Below are positions 8,707-16,923 of a stretch of 64,000 nucleotides of DNA, one piece after another (position 1 is the first letter of the stretch; every line of letters starts with the position of its first letter). The notes beneath the pieces were generated by a model. The model did no database searches and was not told where the DNA came from. It saw only the letters and a program-made list of their open reading frames with translations. This DNA is from Mycobacterium sp. Root135 (lineage in GTDB: Bacteria > Actinomycetota > Actinomycetes > Mycobacteriales > Mycobacteriaceae): contig NZ_LMEZ01000006.1 in NCBI RefSeq assembly GCF_001426545.1, positions 108,074-172,073 of the forward strand, read 5' to 3'. The position numbers and the translations under genes were made by a program.

Positions 8707-10247
8707 CACGCCTGGGCCTTCTCTCTCTGATCCTTGTCATCCTCAACCAGCAGCAGCGTCTCCTCGCTGCGGTTCATCAGCTTCAGCACCAACGGCGCCA
8801 GCAGCAGCAACGCCATGCAGACGTACACGCCGATCGCCACCGGCTCGGTGAACAGGCTCCCCCACTCGCCGCCGCCCAACTGAAGGCTCTGCCGCAGCTG
8901 ACGTTCGATGCGCGGTCCGAGGATGACGCCGATGATCAGCGGCAGAACCGGGAGGCCGAACCGCCGCATCATCAGCCCGAGCAGGCCGAAGACCAACAGC
9001 AGCACCAAGTCGAGCGGCTGGATGTTGACGGCGAAAGCTCCGAGCGTCGCGAAGAACAGGATGCCCGCGTAGAGATACGGCCGCGGGGTCCGCAACAGCT
9101 TCGCCCACAGCGGTGCCAACGGAAGGTTCAGCACCAGCAGCAGGAAGTTGCCGATGAAGAGGCTTGCGATCAGCGTCCAGATCAGCAGCGGCTCCTTGTC
9201 GAAGAGCGTCGGGCCGGGCTGGATTCCGTAGGACACGAACGCCGTCAGCATCACCGCGGCGGTCGCGTTCGTCGGCAGGCCGAGCGACAGCATCGGCACC
9301 AAGGTGCCCGCCGCCGACGCGTTGTTCGCCGCTTCCGGACCCGCGACACCCTCGATGGCACCCTTGCCGAACTCCTCGGGATGCTTGGAGAGCTTCTTCT
9401 CGGTGATGTAAGACAAGAACGTGGGCAGCTCGGCGCCACCGGCGGGCAGCGCGCCGAACGGGAAGCCGTACGCCGTCCCGCGGAGCCACGGCTTCCACGA
9501 CCGCTGCCAATCGCTCTTGCCCATCCACGGCCTTCCAACCGGGATGACCTCGGCCGGCTTCTGCCGCAGGTGCGCGGCGACCCAGAGGGCCTCGCCGAGG
9601 GCGAAGATCGCCACCGCGATCACGACGATGTCGATCCCGTCGGACAACTGCGGCAGCCCGAACGTGGCCCTGGCCTGCCCGGTCAGGGAGTCGATGCCGA
9701 CCAGTCCGATCGCCAGCCCGAGGAACAATGAGATGCCGCCGCGTAGCTTCGACGAGCCGAGCACCGCGGTGACCGCGACCAATGCGAACAGCATGATCGC
9801 CAGGTAGGACGGCGCGCCGAGGGTGACGGCGAAGCGTGAGATCGCCGGGGCGAAGAGCGCCAGCAGCAGGGTGCCGATGGTGCCCGCGACGAACGACCCG
9901 ATGGCCGCCGTCGCCAGCGCCTGCGCGGCTCTGCCCGCCTTGGCCATCTTGTTGCCCTCGATCGCCGTGATCACCGACGACGACTCACCTGGGGTGTTCA
10001 ACAGAATCGAGGTGGTCGACCCGCCGTACATGCCGCCGTAGAAGATGCCGGCGAACATGATGAACGCCGCGCTGGGGCTGACGTTGTAGGTGATGGGCAG
10101 CAGCAGCGCCACCGTCATCGCGGGCCCGATGCCGGGCAGGACGCCGACGGCGGTGCCCAGGAGCACGCCGATGCAGGCGTAGAGCAGATTCATCGGCGTG
10201 GCGGCCTGCTCGAAGCCCTGGAGAAGCCAGCCCAGATTGTCCAACAT
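8706..10247 (-). CDS. tctA: Tripartite tricarboxylate transporter, large membrane subunit
   Basis: Large integral membrane component (513 aa, about 10-12 helices) of a TTT-family secondary transporter for citrate-like carboxylates. The N-terminus contains the family motif around GVLPGIGPAMTVALLLP, repeated in the second half near GLPTNATAAVML, reflecting the internal duplication of TctA. The ATG at 10247 overlaps the tctB stop (ATGA), which fixes the start. It is the last transport gene of the tctC-tctB-tctA operon and ends in a direct repeat before usp. The substrate cannot be predicted. Confidence 0.96.
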   Translation of the reverse strand: MLDNLGWLLQGFEQAATPMNLLYACIGVLLGTAVGVLPGIGPAMTVALLLPITYNVSPSAAFIMFAGIFYGGMYGGSTTSILLNTPGESSSVITAIEGNKMAKAGRAAQALATAAIGSFVAGTIGTLLLALFAPAISRFAVTLGAPSYLAIMLFALVAVTAVLGSSKLRGGISLFLGLAIGLVGIDSLTGQARATFGLPQLSDGIDIVVIAVAIFALGEALWVAAHLRQKPAEVIPVGRPWMGKSDWQRSWKPWLRGTAYGFPFGALPAGGAELPTFLSYITEKKLSKHPEEFGKGAIEGVAGPEAANNASAAGTLVPMLSLGLPTNATAAVMLTAFVSYGIQPGPTLFDKEPLLIWTLIASLFIGNFLLLVLNLPLAPLWAKLLRTPRPYLYAGILFFATLGAFAVNIQPLDLVLLLVFGLLGLMMRRFGLPVLPLIIGVILGPRIERQLRQSLQLGGGEWGSLFTEPVAIGVYVCMALLLLAPLVLKLMNRSEETLLLVEDDKDQREKAQA

Positions 10248-10792
10248 CAGAGAATCCCATCCAGAATGCCTGCGGGCAGCGGAATTCCGAGCCCCGAGTA
10301 GAACGCGTAGAAGCTCGCGGTGCTCAGCACCGCACCGATCACGATGTTGCGCACGTAGTGCTTGCTGCCGAGAACCGTTGCGCACGCGGCGAACATCAGT
10401 GCGCCGGTGATCGCCCAGCCCAGCGGCAGGACGAGCAGGATCGTGGCCACGAAGATCGCGACCAGCAGACCGACGGTGCGCCAGTCACTGGGCCGATTCG
10501 GGTCGATGTCCTCCCCCGCATCCGCCTCGCCCTTCGAGCCGCGTGGGATGGCGATCGCCAGGATGGCAGCCATCACCAACAGACCGATCCCGATGATCAT
10601 CGGAAACAGCCGTGGCCCAACGGGATCCACCTTGGCGAAGCCCCCGGGAAGGTTGAGCGCGTCGTAGATGATGAACGCGCCGACCAGCACCAGCACCGCG
10701 CACACCAGGTATTGCGCCCGGTCGACGGTGGGCTCCGGCTGCTCCTGCGTCGTCACCGGCGGCTCCGCCGGCTTCTCGATCGGCTCGGTCAT
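10247..10792 (-). CDS. tctB: Tripartite tricarboxylate transporter, small membrane subunit
   Basis: Small four-helix membrane component (181 aa) of the TTT transporter. It begins with a soluble Pro/Glu-rich stretch, then helices around LVCAVLVLVGAFIIYDAL, with the conserved GPRLFPMIIG segment typical of TctB. Start and stop both use 4-base overlaps with tctC and tctA, so the three subunits are translationally coupled. Function as the partner of TctA is well established for the family. Confidence 0.93.
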   Translation of the reverse strand: MTEPIEKPAEPPVTTQEQPEPTVDRAQYLVCAVLVLVGAFIIYDALNLPGGFAKVDPVGPRLFPMIIGIGLLVMAAILAIAIPRGSKGEADAGEDIDPNRPSDWRTVGLLVAIFVATILLVLPLGWAITGALMFAACATVLGSKHYVRNIVIGAVLSTASFYAFYSGLGIPLPAGILDGIL

Positions 10793-11787
10793 AGCAGCCC
10801 CAACTCGGTCAACGTCGTGGAGACGCGTTGGTCCTGATCCTTGAGGAACTGTTCGAACGGTGCTCCGGTCATGAACGCGTCGCTCCAACCGTTCTTCACC
10901 AGGGCCTCCTTCCAAGCGTCGGTGGCATGCAATTCTTCGAGTGTCTTGACGAGCACCTGCTTGGACTCCTCCGAGATGTCCGGCGGGGCCAGGACGCCAC
11001 GCCAGTTGGTGAAGGTGAGGTTGACTCCGGCTTCCTTCAGCGTCGGTGCGTCGACGCCCTCGACGCGCTTGTCGCCCGAGACCGCGAGAACCCTGACCTG
11101 ACCGGCCTCGATCTGGTCGACGTACTCGCCGAGACCCGAGGTGCCCGCCGCGATCTTCTGCCCGAGCAGTGCGGTGAGCAGATCGCCGCCGCCGTCGTAG
11201 GAGACGAAGTTGACCTTCTTGGGGTCGACGCCAACGGCGCGTGCGGTCTCCATCGGGAACAGGTGGTCGGGACCGCCCGGCGAGGAACCGCCGCCGATGG
11301 TGACCTTGGCCGGATCGGCCTTCCACGCCGCGACGAAGTCGTCCATCGTCTTGAACGGGGAGTCGGCGGGCACCAGGATGCCCTCCTGCTCCTCGACGAC
11401 CTTCGCGAGCGCGGTCGCATTGGTGGCCAGAGCACTGGACCCGTTGGTGTAGACCGCGCCGACGACGCCGAGCCCCATCATCATCATGAGGTCGCCGTTG
11501 CCCTTCTCGTTCATCAGCCGGGCCATGGCCACGGTGCCGCCTGCGCCGATGACGTTGAAAACCTCGACGCGACCGGTGATGTCGTCGTCTTCCATGATCT
11601 TGACGGCGGTGCGGGCGGTCAGGTCGTACCCACCGCCGGGGCTGTTGGGCACCATCATTCGCAGCCGGTGCAGGCCGGAGTCGTCGTTGCCGCGCGTCAC
11701 CCCGCAGCCGGTCGCGAACGCGGCCGCGAGCGCGAGGCTGATCAGGAACGCGAGAATGCGCGTCGTTCTAGGAGGTCGTGCTCTCAT
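10789..11787 (-). CDS. tctC: Tripartite tricarboxylate transporter, substrate-binding lipoprotein
   Basis: Extracytoplasmic solute receptor of the TTT system (332 aa). The signal sequence ends in a lipobox-like ATGC with the cysteine near residue 29, so it is probably a lipoprotein. Downstream, MVPNSPGGGYDLTARTAVKIM is close to the conserved TctC N-terminal motif, followed by VEVFNVIGAGGTVAMARL-type and GGGSSPGGPDHL carboxylate-binding loops. The ATG at 11787 is preferred because the signal peptide starts there. It is the first gene of the operon and divergent from a CitA-type sensor kinase, which probably controls its expression. Confidence 0.95.
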   Translation of the reverse strand: MRARPPRTTRILAFLISLALAAAFATGCGVTRGNDDSGLHRLRMMVPNSPGGGYDLTARTAVKIMEDDDITGRVEVFNVIGAGGTVAMARLMNEKGNGDLMMMMGLGVVGAVYTNGSSALATNATALAKVVEEQEGILVPADSPFKTMDDFVAAWKADPAKVTIGGGSSPGGPDHLFPMETARAVGVDPKKVNFVSYDGGGDLLTALLGQKIAAGTSGLGEYVDQIEAGQVRVLAVSGDKRVEGVDAPTLKEAGVNLTFTNWRGVLAPPDISEESKQVLVKTLEELHATDAWKEALVKNGWSDAFMTGAPFEQFLKDQDQRVSTTLTELGLL

Positions 11788-11840
11788 AGGGTCGTCCCAA
11801 TTCGCTTGAGTGTGATGCTCAGCAATACTGGACCCCCGAG

Positions 11841-11854
11841 GTGACACAGGTCAC
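11841..11854. promoter_or_regulatory. CRP-like palindrome in the tctC/sensor-kinase promoter
   Basis: GTGA-N6-TCAC, a perfect inverted repeat, matches the core of the CRP/FNR consensus TGTGA-N6-TCACA; only the outermost bases differ. It sits in the 117-bp divergent region, 54 bases upstream of tctC and 51 bases upstream of the kinase start, so it could serve both. Binding is predicted only. Confidence 0.5.
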
Positions 11855-11904
11855 TCTTTCGAACGCAAAGGAAGTTGTGGTCGTTGCGATCACCCTGGAG
11901 ACGT

Positions 11905-13533
11905 GTGGGACAGGCCCGCGCCGACCGCGCCACGCGTCGTACCCGCAGCCTTGCCGGCCAGTTCCTGGTCTTCCAGTTGGTCGTGATCGCCATCGTGCTG
12001 GCGGCCGTCGCCGCGGTGTCTGTCACGCAGTCCACCGACGAGTTCCGTGACGTCCGCGGACAACGAATGATCGCGGTCGCGGAGAACTTGGCGTCGACGC
12101 CGATCGTCCGCGAACGGTTCGCCGATCCGTTCGCCGCGCAGATCCTGGCCCCCGACGTCGACCGCGCGGTAGCCCTGTCCGGCGCCGAGCTCGCCGAGAT
12201 CGCCGACCCCTCCGGAGTCGTCCGGGTGTCGACGGATCCGTCGCACATCGGTCGCAGGCTGGACCTCACCGACAGCGGCGCTGCACACGGCCGGGCCTGG
12301 TTCGGGGATCTCGACGTCGACGGCGTGCACAGCCTGGCGGGCCAGGTCCCCATCAACGACATCAACGGGGTCGTCTTGGCCGTCGTGTCGGTGTCCGAGC
12401 GCTACCCGTCGGTGTGGCAGCTGCTCAGCGGTGCGGGCGAGCGGCTCCTGGTGTACCTCGGACTCGGCGCCGCTCTGGGGACGATGGCGTCCTGGCTGCT
12501 GTCGCGGCGCATCAAACGGCAGACCCGCGGGCTGGAGATCGCCGAGATCGCCAGCCTCGCCGAACATCGAGAAGCCTTGTTGCACAGCATTCGAGAAGGC
12601 GTGGTCGCCGTGAACAACGACGGCGTCATCACCGTGCTCAACGACAGCGCCCAGGCGTTGCTCGACGTGAGTGCCGGTGCCGTGGGACGCCGGGTCGACG
12701 AGGTCGACCTCGATCCGGCGGTGACCGAGTTCCTGCTGGCGGGCGGAGACGGGCGGGACGCCCAATCCGATGTCGTGATCGTCACCCGCACCCGGGTGTT
12801 GGCGCTCAACCGTCGTGCCGCGACCAGCCAGGGCAGGCGGATCGGCACGGTCACCACCATGCGTGACAGCACCGAGTTGGCGTCCATGCAGGGCCAACTC
12901 TCGTCGCACAAGAGCGTGACCGACACCCTGCGCGCCCAGACCCACGAATTCGCCAACCAGCTGCACACCATCTCGGGGTTGGTTCAGCTCGGCGAGTACG
13001 ACTCCGTCCACGACTTCGTCGGCGCGCTGACCCGCCGCCGTGCCGAAATCAGTGACGCCGTAACCCAACTCGTCTCCGACCCGGCCGTCGCGGCGCTGCT
13101 GATCGCAAAGACGTCCCTGGCCGCCGAAAGCGGCGTGGCCCTGACGATCGACGGCGACTCACACCTCTCGGCGCTGGACCCCGCACTGTCGACCGACGTC
13201 ATCACCCTGCTGGGTAACCTCATCGACAATGCGGTCGACGTGTCCGAGGGTTCGCCCGAGGCGCGGGTGACCGTCCACCTCGACGACGCGGAGGGACTAA
13301 CCGTGACGGTCACCGACTCGGGACCCGGTGTGCCCGAGCATCTTCGGGAGGAGATCTTCGCCAGGGGCGTCACCTCCAAACCCGACGTTCCCGGCGGGCG
13401 CGGCATCGGCTTGGCGCTCGTCCGGCTGGTGAGCGCGCAACTGGGCGGCACGGTCGACGTGACCGACGCACCGTCCGGCGGGGCGTGCTTCCGGGTGAAC
13501 CTTCCGCCGGCGAGGCTGGCCGAACATGCGTGA
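11905..13533 (+). CDS. CitA/DcuS-family sensor histidine kinase
   Basis: Membrane sensor kinase (542 aa). Order: TM1 at about 18-40, extracytoplasmic PAS-like sensor, TM2 at about 181-200, cytoplasmic PAS around 220-330, then the histidine region HEFANQLHTISGLVQLG with H347, N box 436-445, G1 DSGPGV (471-476) and G2 GGRGIGLAL. The HExxNxLxxIxGL phospho-acceptor is diagnostic of carboxylate sensors such as CitA and DcuS. GTG at 11905 follows a GGAG; a TTG lies further upstream. The response regulator overlaps its end by 8 bases, and the divergent transporter suggests it senses a citrate-like carboxylate. Confidence 0.94.
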   Translation: MGQARADRATRRTRSLAGQFLVFQLVVIAIVLAAVAAVSVTQSTDEFRDVRGQRMIAVAENLASTPIVRERFADPFAAQILAPDVDRAVALSGAELAEIADPSGVVRVSTDPSHIGRRLDLTDSGAAHGRAWFGDLDVDGVHSLAGQVPINDINGVVLAVVSVSERYPSVWQLLSGAGERLLVYLGLGAALGTMASWLLSRRIKRQTRGLEIAEIASLAEHREALLHSIREGVVAVNNDGVITVLNDSAQALLDVSAGAVGRRVDEVDLDPAVTEFLLAGGDGRDAQSDVVIVTRTRVLALNRRAATSQGRRIGTVTTMRDSTELASMQGQLSSHKSVTDTLRAQTHEFANQLHTISGLVQLGEYDSVHDFVGALTRRRAEISDAVTQLVSDPAVAALLIAKTSLAAESGVALTIDGDSHLSALDPALSTDVITLLGNLIDNAVDVSEGSPEARVTVHLDDAEGLTVTVTDSGPGVPEHLREEIFARGVTSKPDVPGGRGIGLALVRLVSAQLGGTVDVTDAPSGGACFRVNLPPARLAEHA

Positions 13534-14209
13534 CGTGCTCGTCGTCGACGACGACTTCATGGTCGCCGAGATTCACCGCAAGTTCGTCGACCGCGTCGAC
13601 GGATTCTCCACGGTCGGTGCGGCGCGCAGCGGGTCGGAGGCCCTCGAGATGGCCGGCGCCCTGCAGCCCGACCTCATCTTGCTGGACGTGTACCTGCCCG
13701 ACATGACGGGTCTGGACGTGCTCAAGCGGCTCCGGTCGGCCGGTGACGCCGTCGGCGTCATCATGATCACCGCGGCCCGCGAACTCGACACCGTCAGCGG
13801 GGCGCTCGACGGCGGCGCGGCCGACTACCTGATCAAGCCGTTCGAATTTCCCCAGCTGCAAGCCAAGCTGGAAGCCTTCGCCGCCCGCGCCGACGCGCTG
13901 TCCTCGGAATCGGGAGCCGACCAGTCCCTGATCGACTCGTTGTTCGGAAGCCAGGGCGGCGCGGCGGGAGCCACCTCCGACGACGCGCTACCCAAGGGCC
14001 TCGGAAAGGTGACCGGACAGCTGGTGCTCGACGCCGCGCGCACCGCCGGCGAGGTGTCCTCGGCGGAATGTGCTGAGCTGGTTGGCATTTCGCGGGTCAG
14101 CGCGCGCCGGTACCTCGAGCACTTCCTCGGCGCCGGCGCCCTCGAGCTGCGTCTGCAGTACGGCGCGGGCAGGCCCGAGCGCCGCTACCGGGCACGCCGC
14201 GCAGAATAG
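13526..14209 (+). CDS. CitB/DcuR-family response regulator
   Basis: Two-component response regulator (227 aa) paired with the preceding kinase. The receiver shows acidic D8-D10, phospho-acceptor D54 in LLDVYLPDM, T82 and K104 in YLIKPF. The C-terminal part has a helix-turn-helix of the CitB type around AECAELVGISRVSARRYLE, ending in a winged segment. The start overlaps the kinase gene by 8 bases. It probably activates the divergent tctCBA operon when its carboxylate is present; that target is inferred from gene order. Confidence 0.94.
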   Translation: MRDVLVVDDDFMVAEIHRKFVDRVDGFSTVGAARSGSEALEMAGALQPDLILLDVYLPDMTGLDVLKRLRSAGDAVGVIMITAARELDTVSGALDGGAADYLIKPFEFPQLQAKLEAFAARADALSSESGADQSLIDSLFGSQGGAAGATSDDALPKGLGKVTGQLVLDAARTAGEVSSAECAELVGISRVSARRYLEHFLGAGALELRLQYGAGRPERRYRARRAE

Positions 14210-14213
14210 GGTG

Positions 14214-14915
14214 ATGGACGCATCGACCCGGGACAGCTCGACTGCTGCAGCCCTTCGCGACGCCGAACGCAAGGCCAACACCCTCTTCGAGGAGGTGGTG
14301 GCGCGCGGGCTGATCGTGCCCGGCGTCGGCGAACGCCAGCTCAGCGACCAGATCCGCGAGCTCGCCGACGAACTGCTCGGCGTCAGGAAGTTCTGGCACA
14401 AGCGCATCGTGCGCGCCGGCGCCAACACCATGGAGCCCTACGCCGAGAACCCGCCCGAGCGTGAGATCGGGGCCGACGACATCGTGTTCCTCGACTTCGG
14501 TCCCATCTTCTCCGACTGGGAGGCCGACTTCGGCCGGACCTACGTCCTTGGCGACGACCCCGCCAAGCACCGGCTCGCCGACGACCTGCCGCGGATCTGG
14601 GAGGCCGGCCGGGAGTACTTCGAGGCGCACCCCGACATCACGGGGGCGCAGTTGTACGCCCACGTGCTCGGACTGATTCGCGACGCCGGGTGGGATCACA
14701 CGGGAGAGCACGTCGGCCATCTGGTCGGCGAGTTCCCGCACGTGCGCATCAGCGGCGACAAGATGGCGAGCTACATCGCCGCGGCGAACCCCGACCCGAT
14801 GCGCCGCACCGACTCAGCGGGCCAGCAGTGCCATTGGATCCTCGAGGTGCACCTCGTCGACCGGCACGGTGGTTTCGGCGGGTTCTTCGAACAGCTGCTC
14901 GACATCCCTTCCTAG
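14214..14915 (+). CDS. M24-family metallopeptidase-like protein
   Basis: Pita-bread-fold protein of the creatinase/methionine aminopeptidase family (233 aa). The five metal ligands seem present: Asp in VFLDFGP, Asp in ADFGRTY, His in GEHVGHLVGEFPH, Glu in WILEVHL and Glu in GGFFEQLL. A protease or dipeptidase activity is plausible; the substrate is unknown. The ATG at 14214 starts four bases after the response-regulator stop, so it may be co-transcribed with the two-component genes. It lacks a signal peptide. A terminator hairpin overlaps its stop codon. Confidence 0.85.
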   Translation: MDASTRDSSTAAALRDAERKANTLFEEVVARGLIVPGVGERQLSDQIRELADELLGVRKFWHKRIVRAGANTMEPYAENPPEREIGADDIVFLDFGPIFSDWEADFGRTYVLGDDPAKHRLADDLPRIWEAGREYFEAHPDITGAQLYAHVLGLIRDAGWDHTGEHVGHLVGEFPHVRISGDKMASYIAAANPDPMRRTDSAGQQCHWILEVHLVDRHGGFGGFFEQLLDIPS

Positions 14916-14925
14916 CGGGAGGGAT
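14904..14925 (+). terminator. hairpin overlapping the M24 gene stop codon
   Basis: ATCCCTTCC pairs with GGGAGGGAT (one G-T pair) around a TAGC loop that contains most of the stop codon. This 9-bp stem sits between the M24 gene and the lipoprotein gene and is likely a terminator, though no U tract follows. Confidence 0.5.
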
Positions 14926-14972
14926 TCGCGATACCGGCCCTGTGCCGGTGAGCCGGCTGCCATGCTCAGCGC

Positions 14973-16196
14973 ATGTCGCTGCGCCGAACACTTTGTGCGC
15001 TGGCGTGTTCGGGCCTTCTGCTGACCAGTTGCGCACCCCGTCCGACGCCTGCGCCGGCGAACACCGCGGACTACCGGACCGACGCGATCACCAAGATCGT
15101 CGACGACGTCATGGCACAGGCGCACCTGCGTGCGGTGCTGGTCCGGGTGACCCAAGACGGCAAGGACGTCCTCACCCGGGCGTTCGGCGAGTCCATCACC
15201 GGGGTGCCCGCCACCGTCGACATGCACTTCCGCAACGGCGCCGTCGCCATCTCGTACGTCTCGACGCTGCTGCTGCGTCTGGTCGACGAGGGCACAGTCC
15301 GTCTCGACGACCTGCTGTCGACGTGGTTGCCAGACGTGCCGCACTCCGATCAGGTCACGCTGGGTCAGCTCGCGCAGATGACGTCTGGCTACGTCGACTA
15401 CGTCATCGGCAACACCGCCATGGACGACGCGCTGTACGCCGACCCGTTCCGGCAGTGGACGCAGGAGGAGCTGCTGGCCTTCGCCGTCAACCAGCCGCTG
15501 CGCTACGCGCCGGGCACCAACTGGAACTACGCACACACCAACTACGTGCTGCTCGGGCTGGCCCTGGAGAAGGCGACCGGTGAGTCGATGCCGAAGTTGC
15601 TGTCGGACAAGGTGTTACGGCCACTTGGCCTGACCGGCACGGCAAACTCCGACACCGCCGAGATCCCGGCGCCCGTGCTGCACGCGTTCACCTCGGAGCG
15701 TCGCGAGGCACTGAGGATCCCGGCGGGCGTTCCGTTCTACGAGGAGAGCACCTTCTGGAACCCGTCGTGGACGATCACCCACGGCGCAATCCAGACCTCC
15801 ACCATCTACGACCTCGAGGCGACCGCGGTGGGCGTCGGCTCGGGCAAGCTGTTGAGCCCGGAGTCCTACGAGAAGATGGTGTCCACGTCGCTACGCGGTA
15901 GGACGCGGGCCATGCCGGGATGCGAGACCTGCGCTCCGATGACCGACGGCTACACCTACGGCCTCGGCATCGTCGTCTCCGGCGACTGGCTTCTCCAGAA
16001 CCCGATGTTCGCCGGGTACGCCGCCGTCGAGGCCTACCTACCGCAGGCGAAGATCGCCATCGCCGTGGCGGTGACCTTCGCGCCGGAGGCGTTCGACGAC
16101 CACGGCGGCTATTCGAACGCCGCACAACTGTTGTTCCGTCGGCTCGGCGCCGAGCTGGCCCCGGACCACGCGCCGCCGGTGCCGCCTGCGAAGTAG
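14973..16196 (+). CDS. Beta-lactamase-fold lipoprotein lacking catalytic residues
   Basis: Predicted lipoprotein (407 aa) with lipobox LTSC (C20) and a serine hydrolase/beta-lactamase (class C, PBP-like) domain. The fold is recognisable from FRNGAVAISYVSTLLLRLVD, LTLGQLAQMTSGY-like and NYAHTNYVLLGLALE segments. At the expected catalytic SxxK the residues are A90-V-A-I93, and the expected Y-x-N is Y186-A-H188, so both the nucleophile and its lysine are missing. It is therefore probably a non-enzymatic binding protein. Size and lipoprotein nature recall M. tuberculosis LpqK, from memory and unverified. It is followed 25 bases later by an amidotransferase gene. Confidence 0.85.
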   Translation: MSLRRTLCALACSGLLLTSCAPRPTPAPANTADYRTDAITKIVDDVMAQAHLRAVLVRVTQDGKDVLTRAFGESITGVPATVDMHFRNGAVAISYVSTLLLRLVDEGTVRLDDLLSTWLPDVPHSDQVTLGQLAQMTSGYVDYVIGNTAMDDALYADPFRQWTQEELLAFAVNQPLRYAPGTNWNYAHTNYVLLGLALEKATGESMPKLLSDKVLRPLGLTGTANSDTAEIPAPVLHAFTSERREALRIPAGVPFYEESTFWNPSWTITHGAIQTSTIYDLEATAVGVGSGKLLSPESYEKMVSTSLRGRTRAMPGCETCAPMTDGYTYGLGIVVSGDWLLQNPMFAGYAAVEAYLPQAKIAIAVAVTFAPEAFDDHGGYSNAAQLLFRRLGAELAPDHAPPVPPAK

Positions 16197-16209
16197 GACC
16201 GTTCGCCCG

Positions 16210-16221
16210 TATCCTCTAGCG
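16210..16221 (+). promoter_or_regulatory. -10 for a leaderless amidotransferase transcript
   Basis: TATCCT (16210-16215) fits TANNNT and lies exactly 6 bases before the GTG start at 16222. No Shine-Dalgarno is present, as expected for a leaderless mRNA. Confidence 0.5.
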
Positions 16222-16923
16222 GTGGCGAAGACGGTGCTGTTCCTCTACAACGATCCCACTGCGCCCGAGGCGATGCTGGGAGACGCGTTCACCGAATGCG
16301 GTTACGACGTCGCGACTTTCGAGGTCGTCAGCGCCGCTCAAGCCGGCGATCCGGCATTCGACGCGACGATGCCGGACCCGACGGCCTACGACGTGGTCGT
16401 CCCCCTCGGCTCCCGGTGGGGCGTGAACGACGGGTTCGCGTGGATGGACTCGGAGGCGGCGATGGTGCGGGACGCACACGCGGCGGGGGTCCCGATGCTG
16501 GGAGTGTGCTTCGGCGGCCAGCTCATCGCCCACGCGTTGGGCGGCTCGGTCACCCGCTCCCCCGCACCCGAGGTCGGCTGGTTCGACGTCGACGCCTCGC
16601 GGACCGAACTGGTGCCGAGCGGACCGTGGTTCGAGTGGCACTTCGACCGTTTCACCGTCCCTCCCGGGGCGGTGGAGATCGCCAGGAATTCGAACGCCTC
16701 CCAGGCATTCGTCATGGGCGCCACGATGGGCCTGCAGTTCCACCCCGAGGTCGACGAGCTCCTGCTCGAGATGTGGCTGGCCGGCAACGGCGTCGACGAA
16801 CTCGCCGCGCTGGGCCTCGACGCCGACCGGTTGCGCACCGCCACCCGGGCCGAGCTGGAGAGCGCCATCAAACGGGTGCACGCGCTGGTCCGGGCGTTCG
16901 TGGACGGGATCGCTCAGGCCTGA
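16222..16923 (+). CDS. Class I glutamine amidotransferase domain protein
   Basis: Stand-alone glutaminase of 233 aa with the full catalytic triad: C96 in GVCFGGQ, and H174 with E176 in FHPEVD. Such proteins transfer ammonia in nucleotide or amino-acid modification; here no synthetase partner is adjacent, so the acceptor is unknown. The GTG start is supported by a -10 motif 6 bases upstream, which implies a leaderless transcript. Its end overlaps the convergent epimerase gene by 10 bases. Confidence 0.92.
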   Translation: MAKTVLFLYNDPTAPEAMLGDAFTECGYDVATFEVVSAAQAGDPAFDATMPDPTAYDVVVPLGSRWGVNDGFAWMDSEAAMVRDAHAAGVPMLGVCFGGQLIAHALGGSVTRSPAPEVGWFDVDASRTELVPSGPWFEWHFDRFTVPPGAVEIARNSNASQAFVMGATMGLQFHPEVDELLLEMWLAGNGVDELAALGLDADRLRTATRAELESAIKRVHALVRAFVDGIAQA

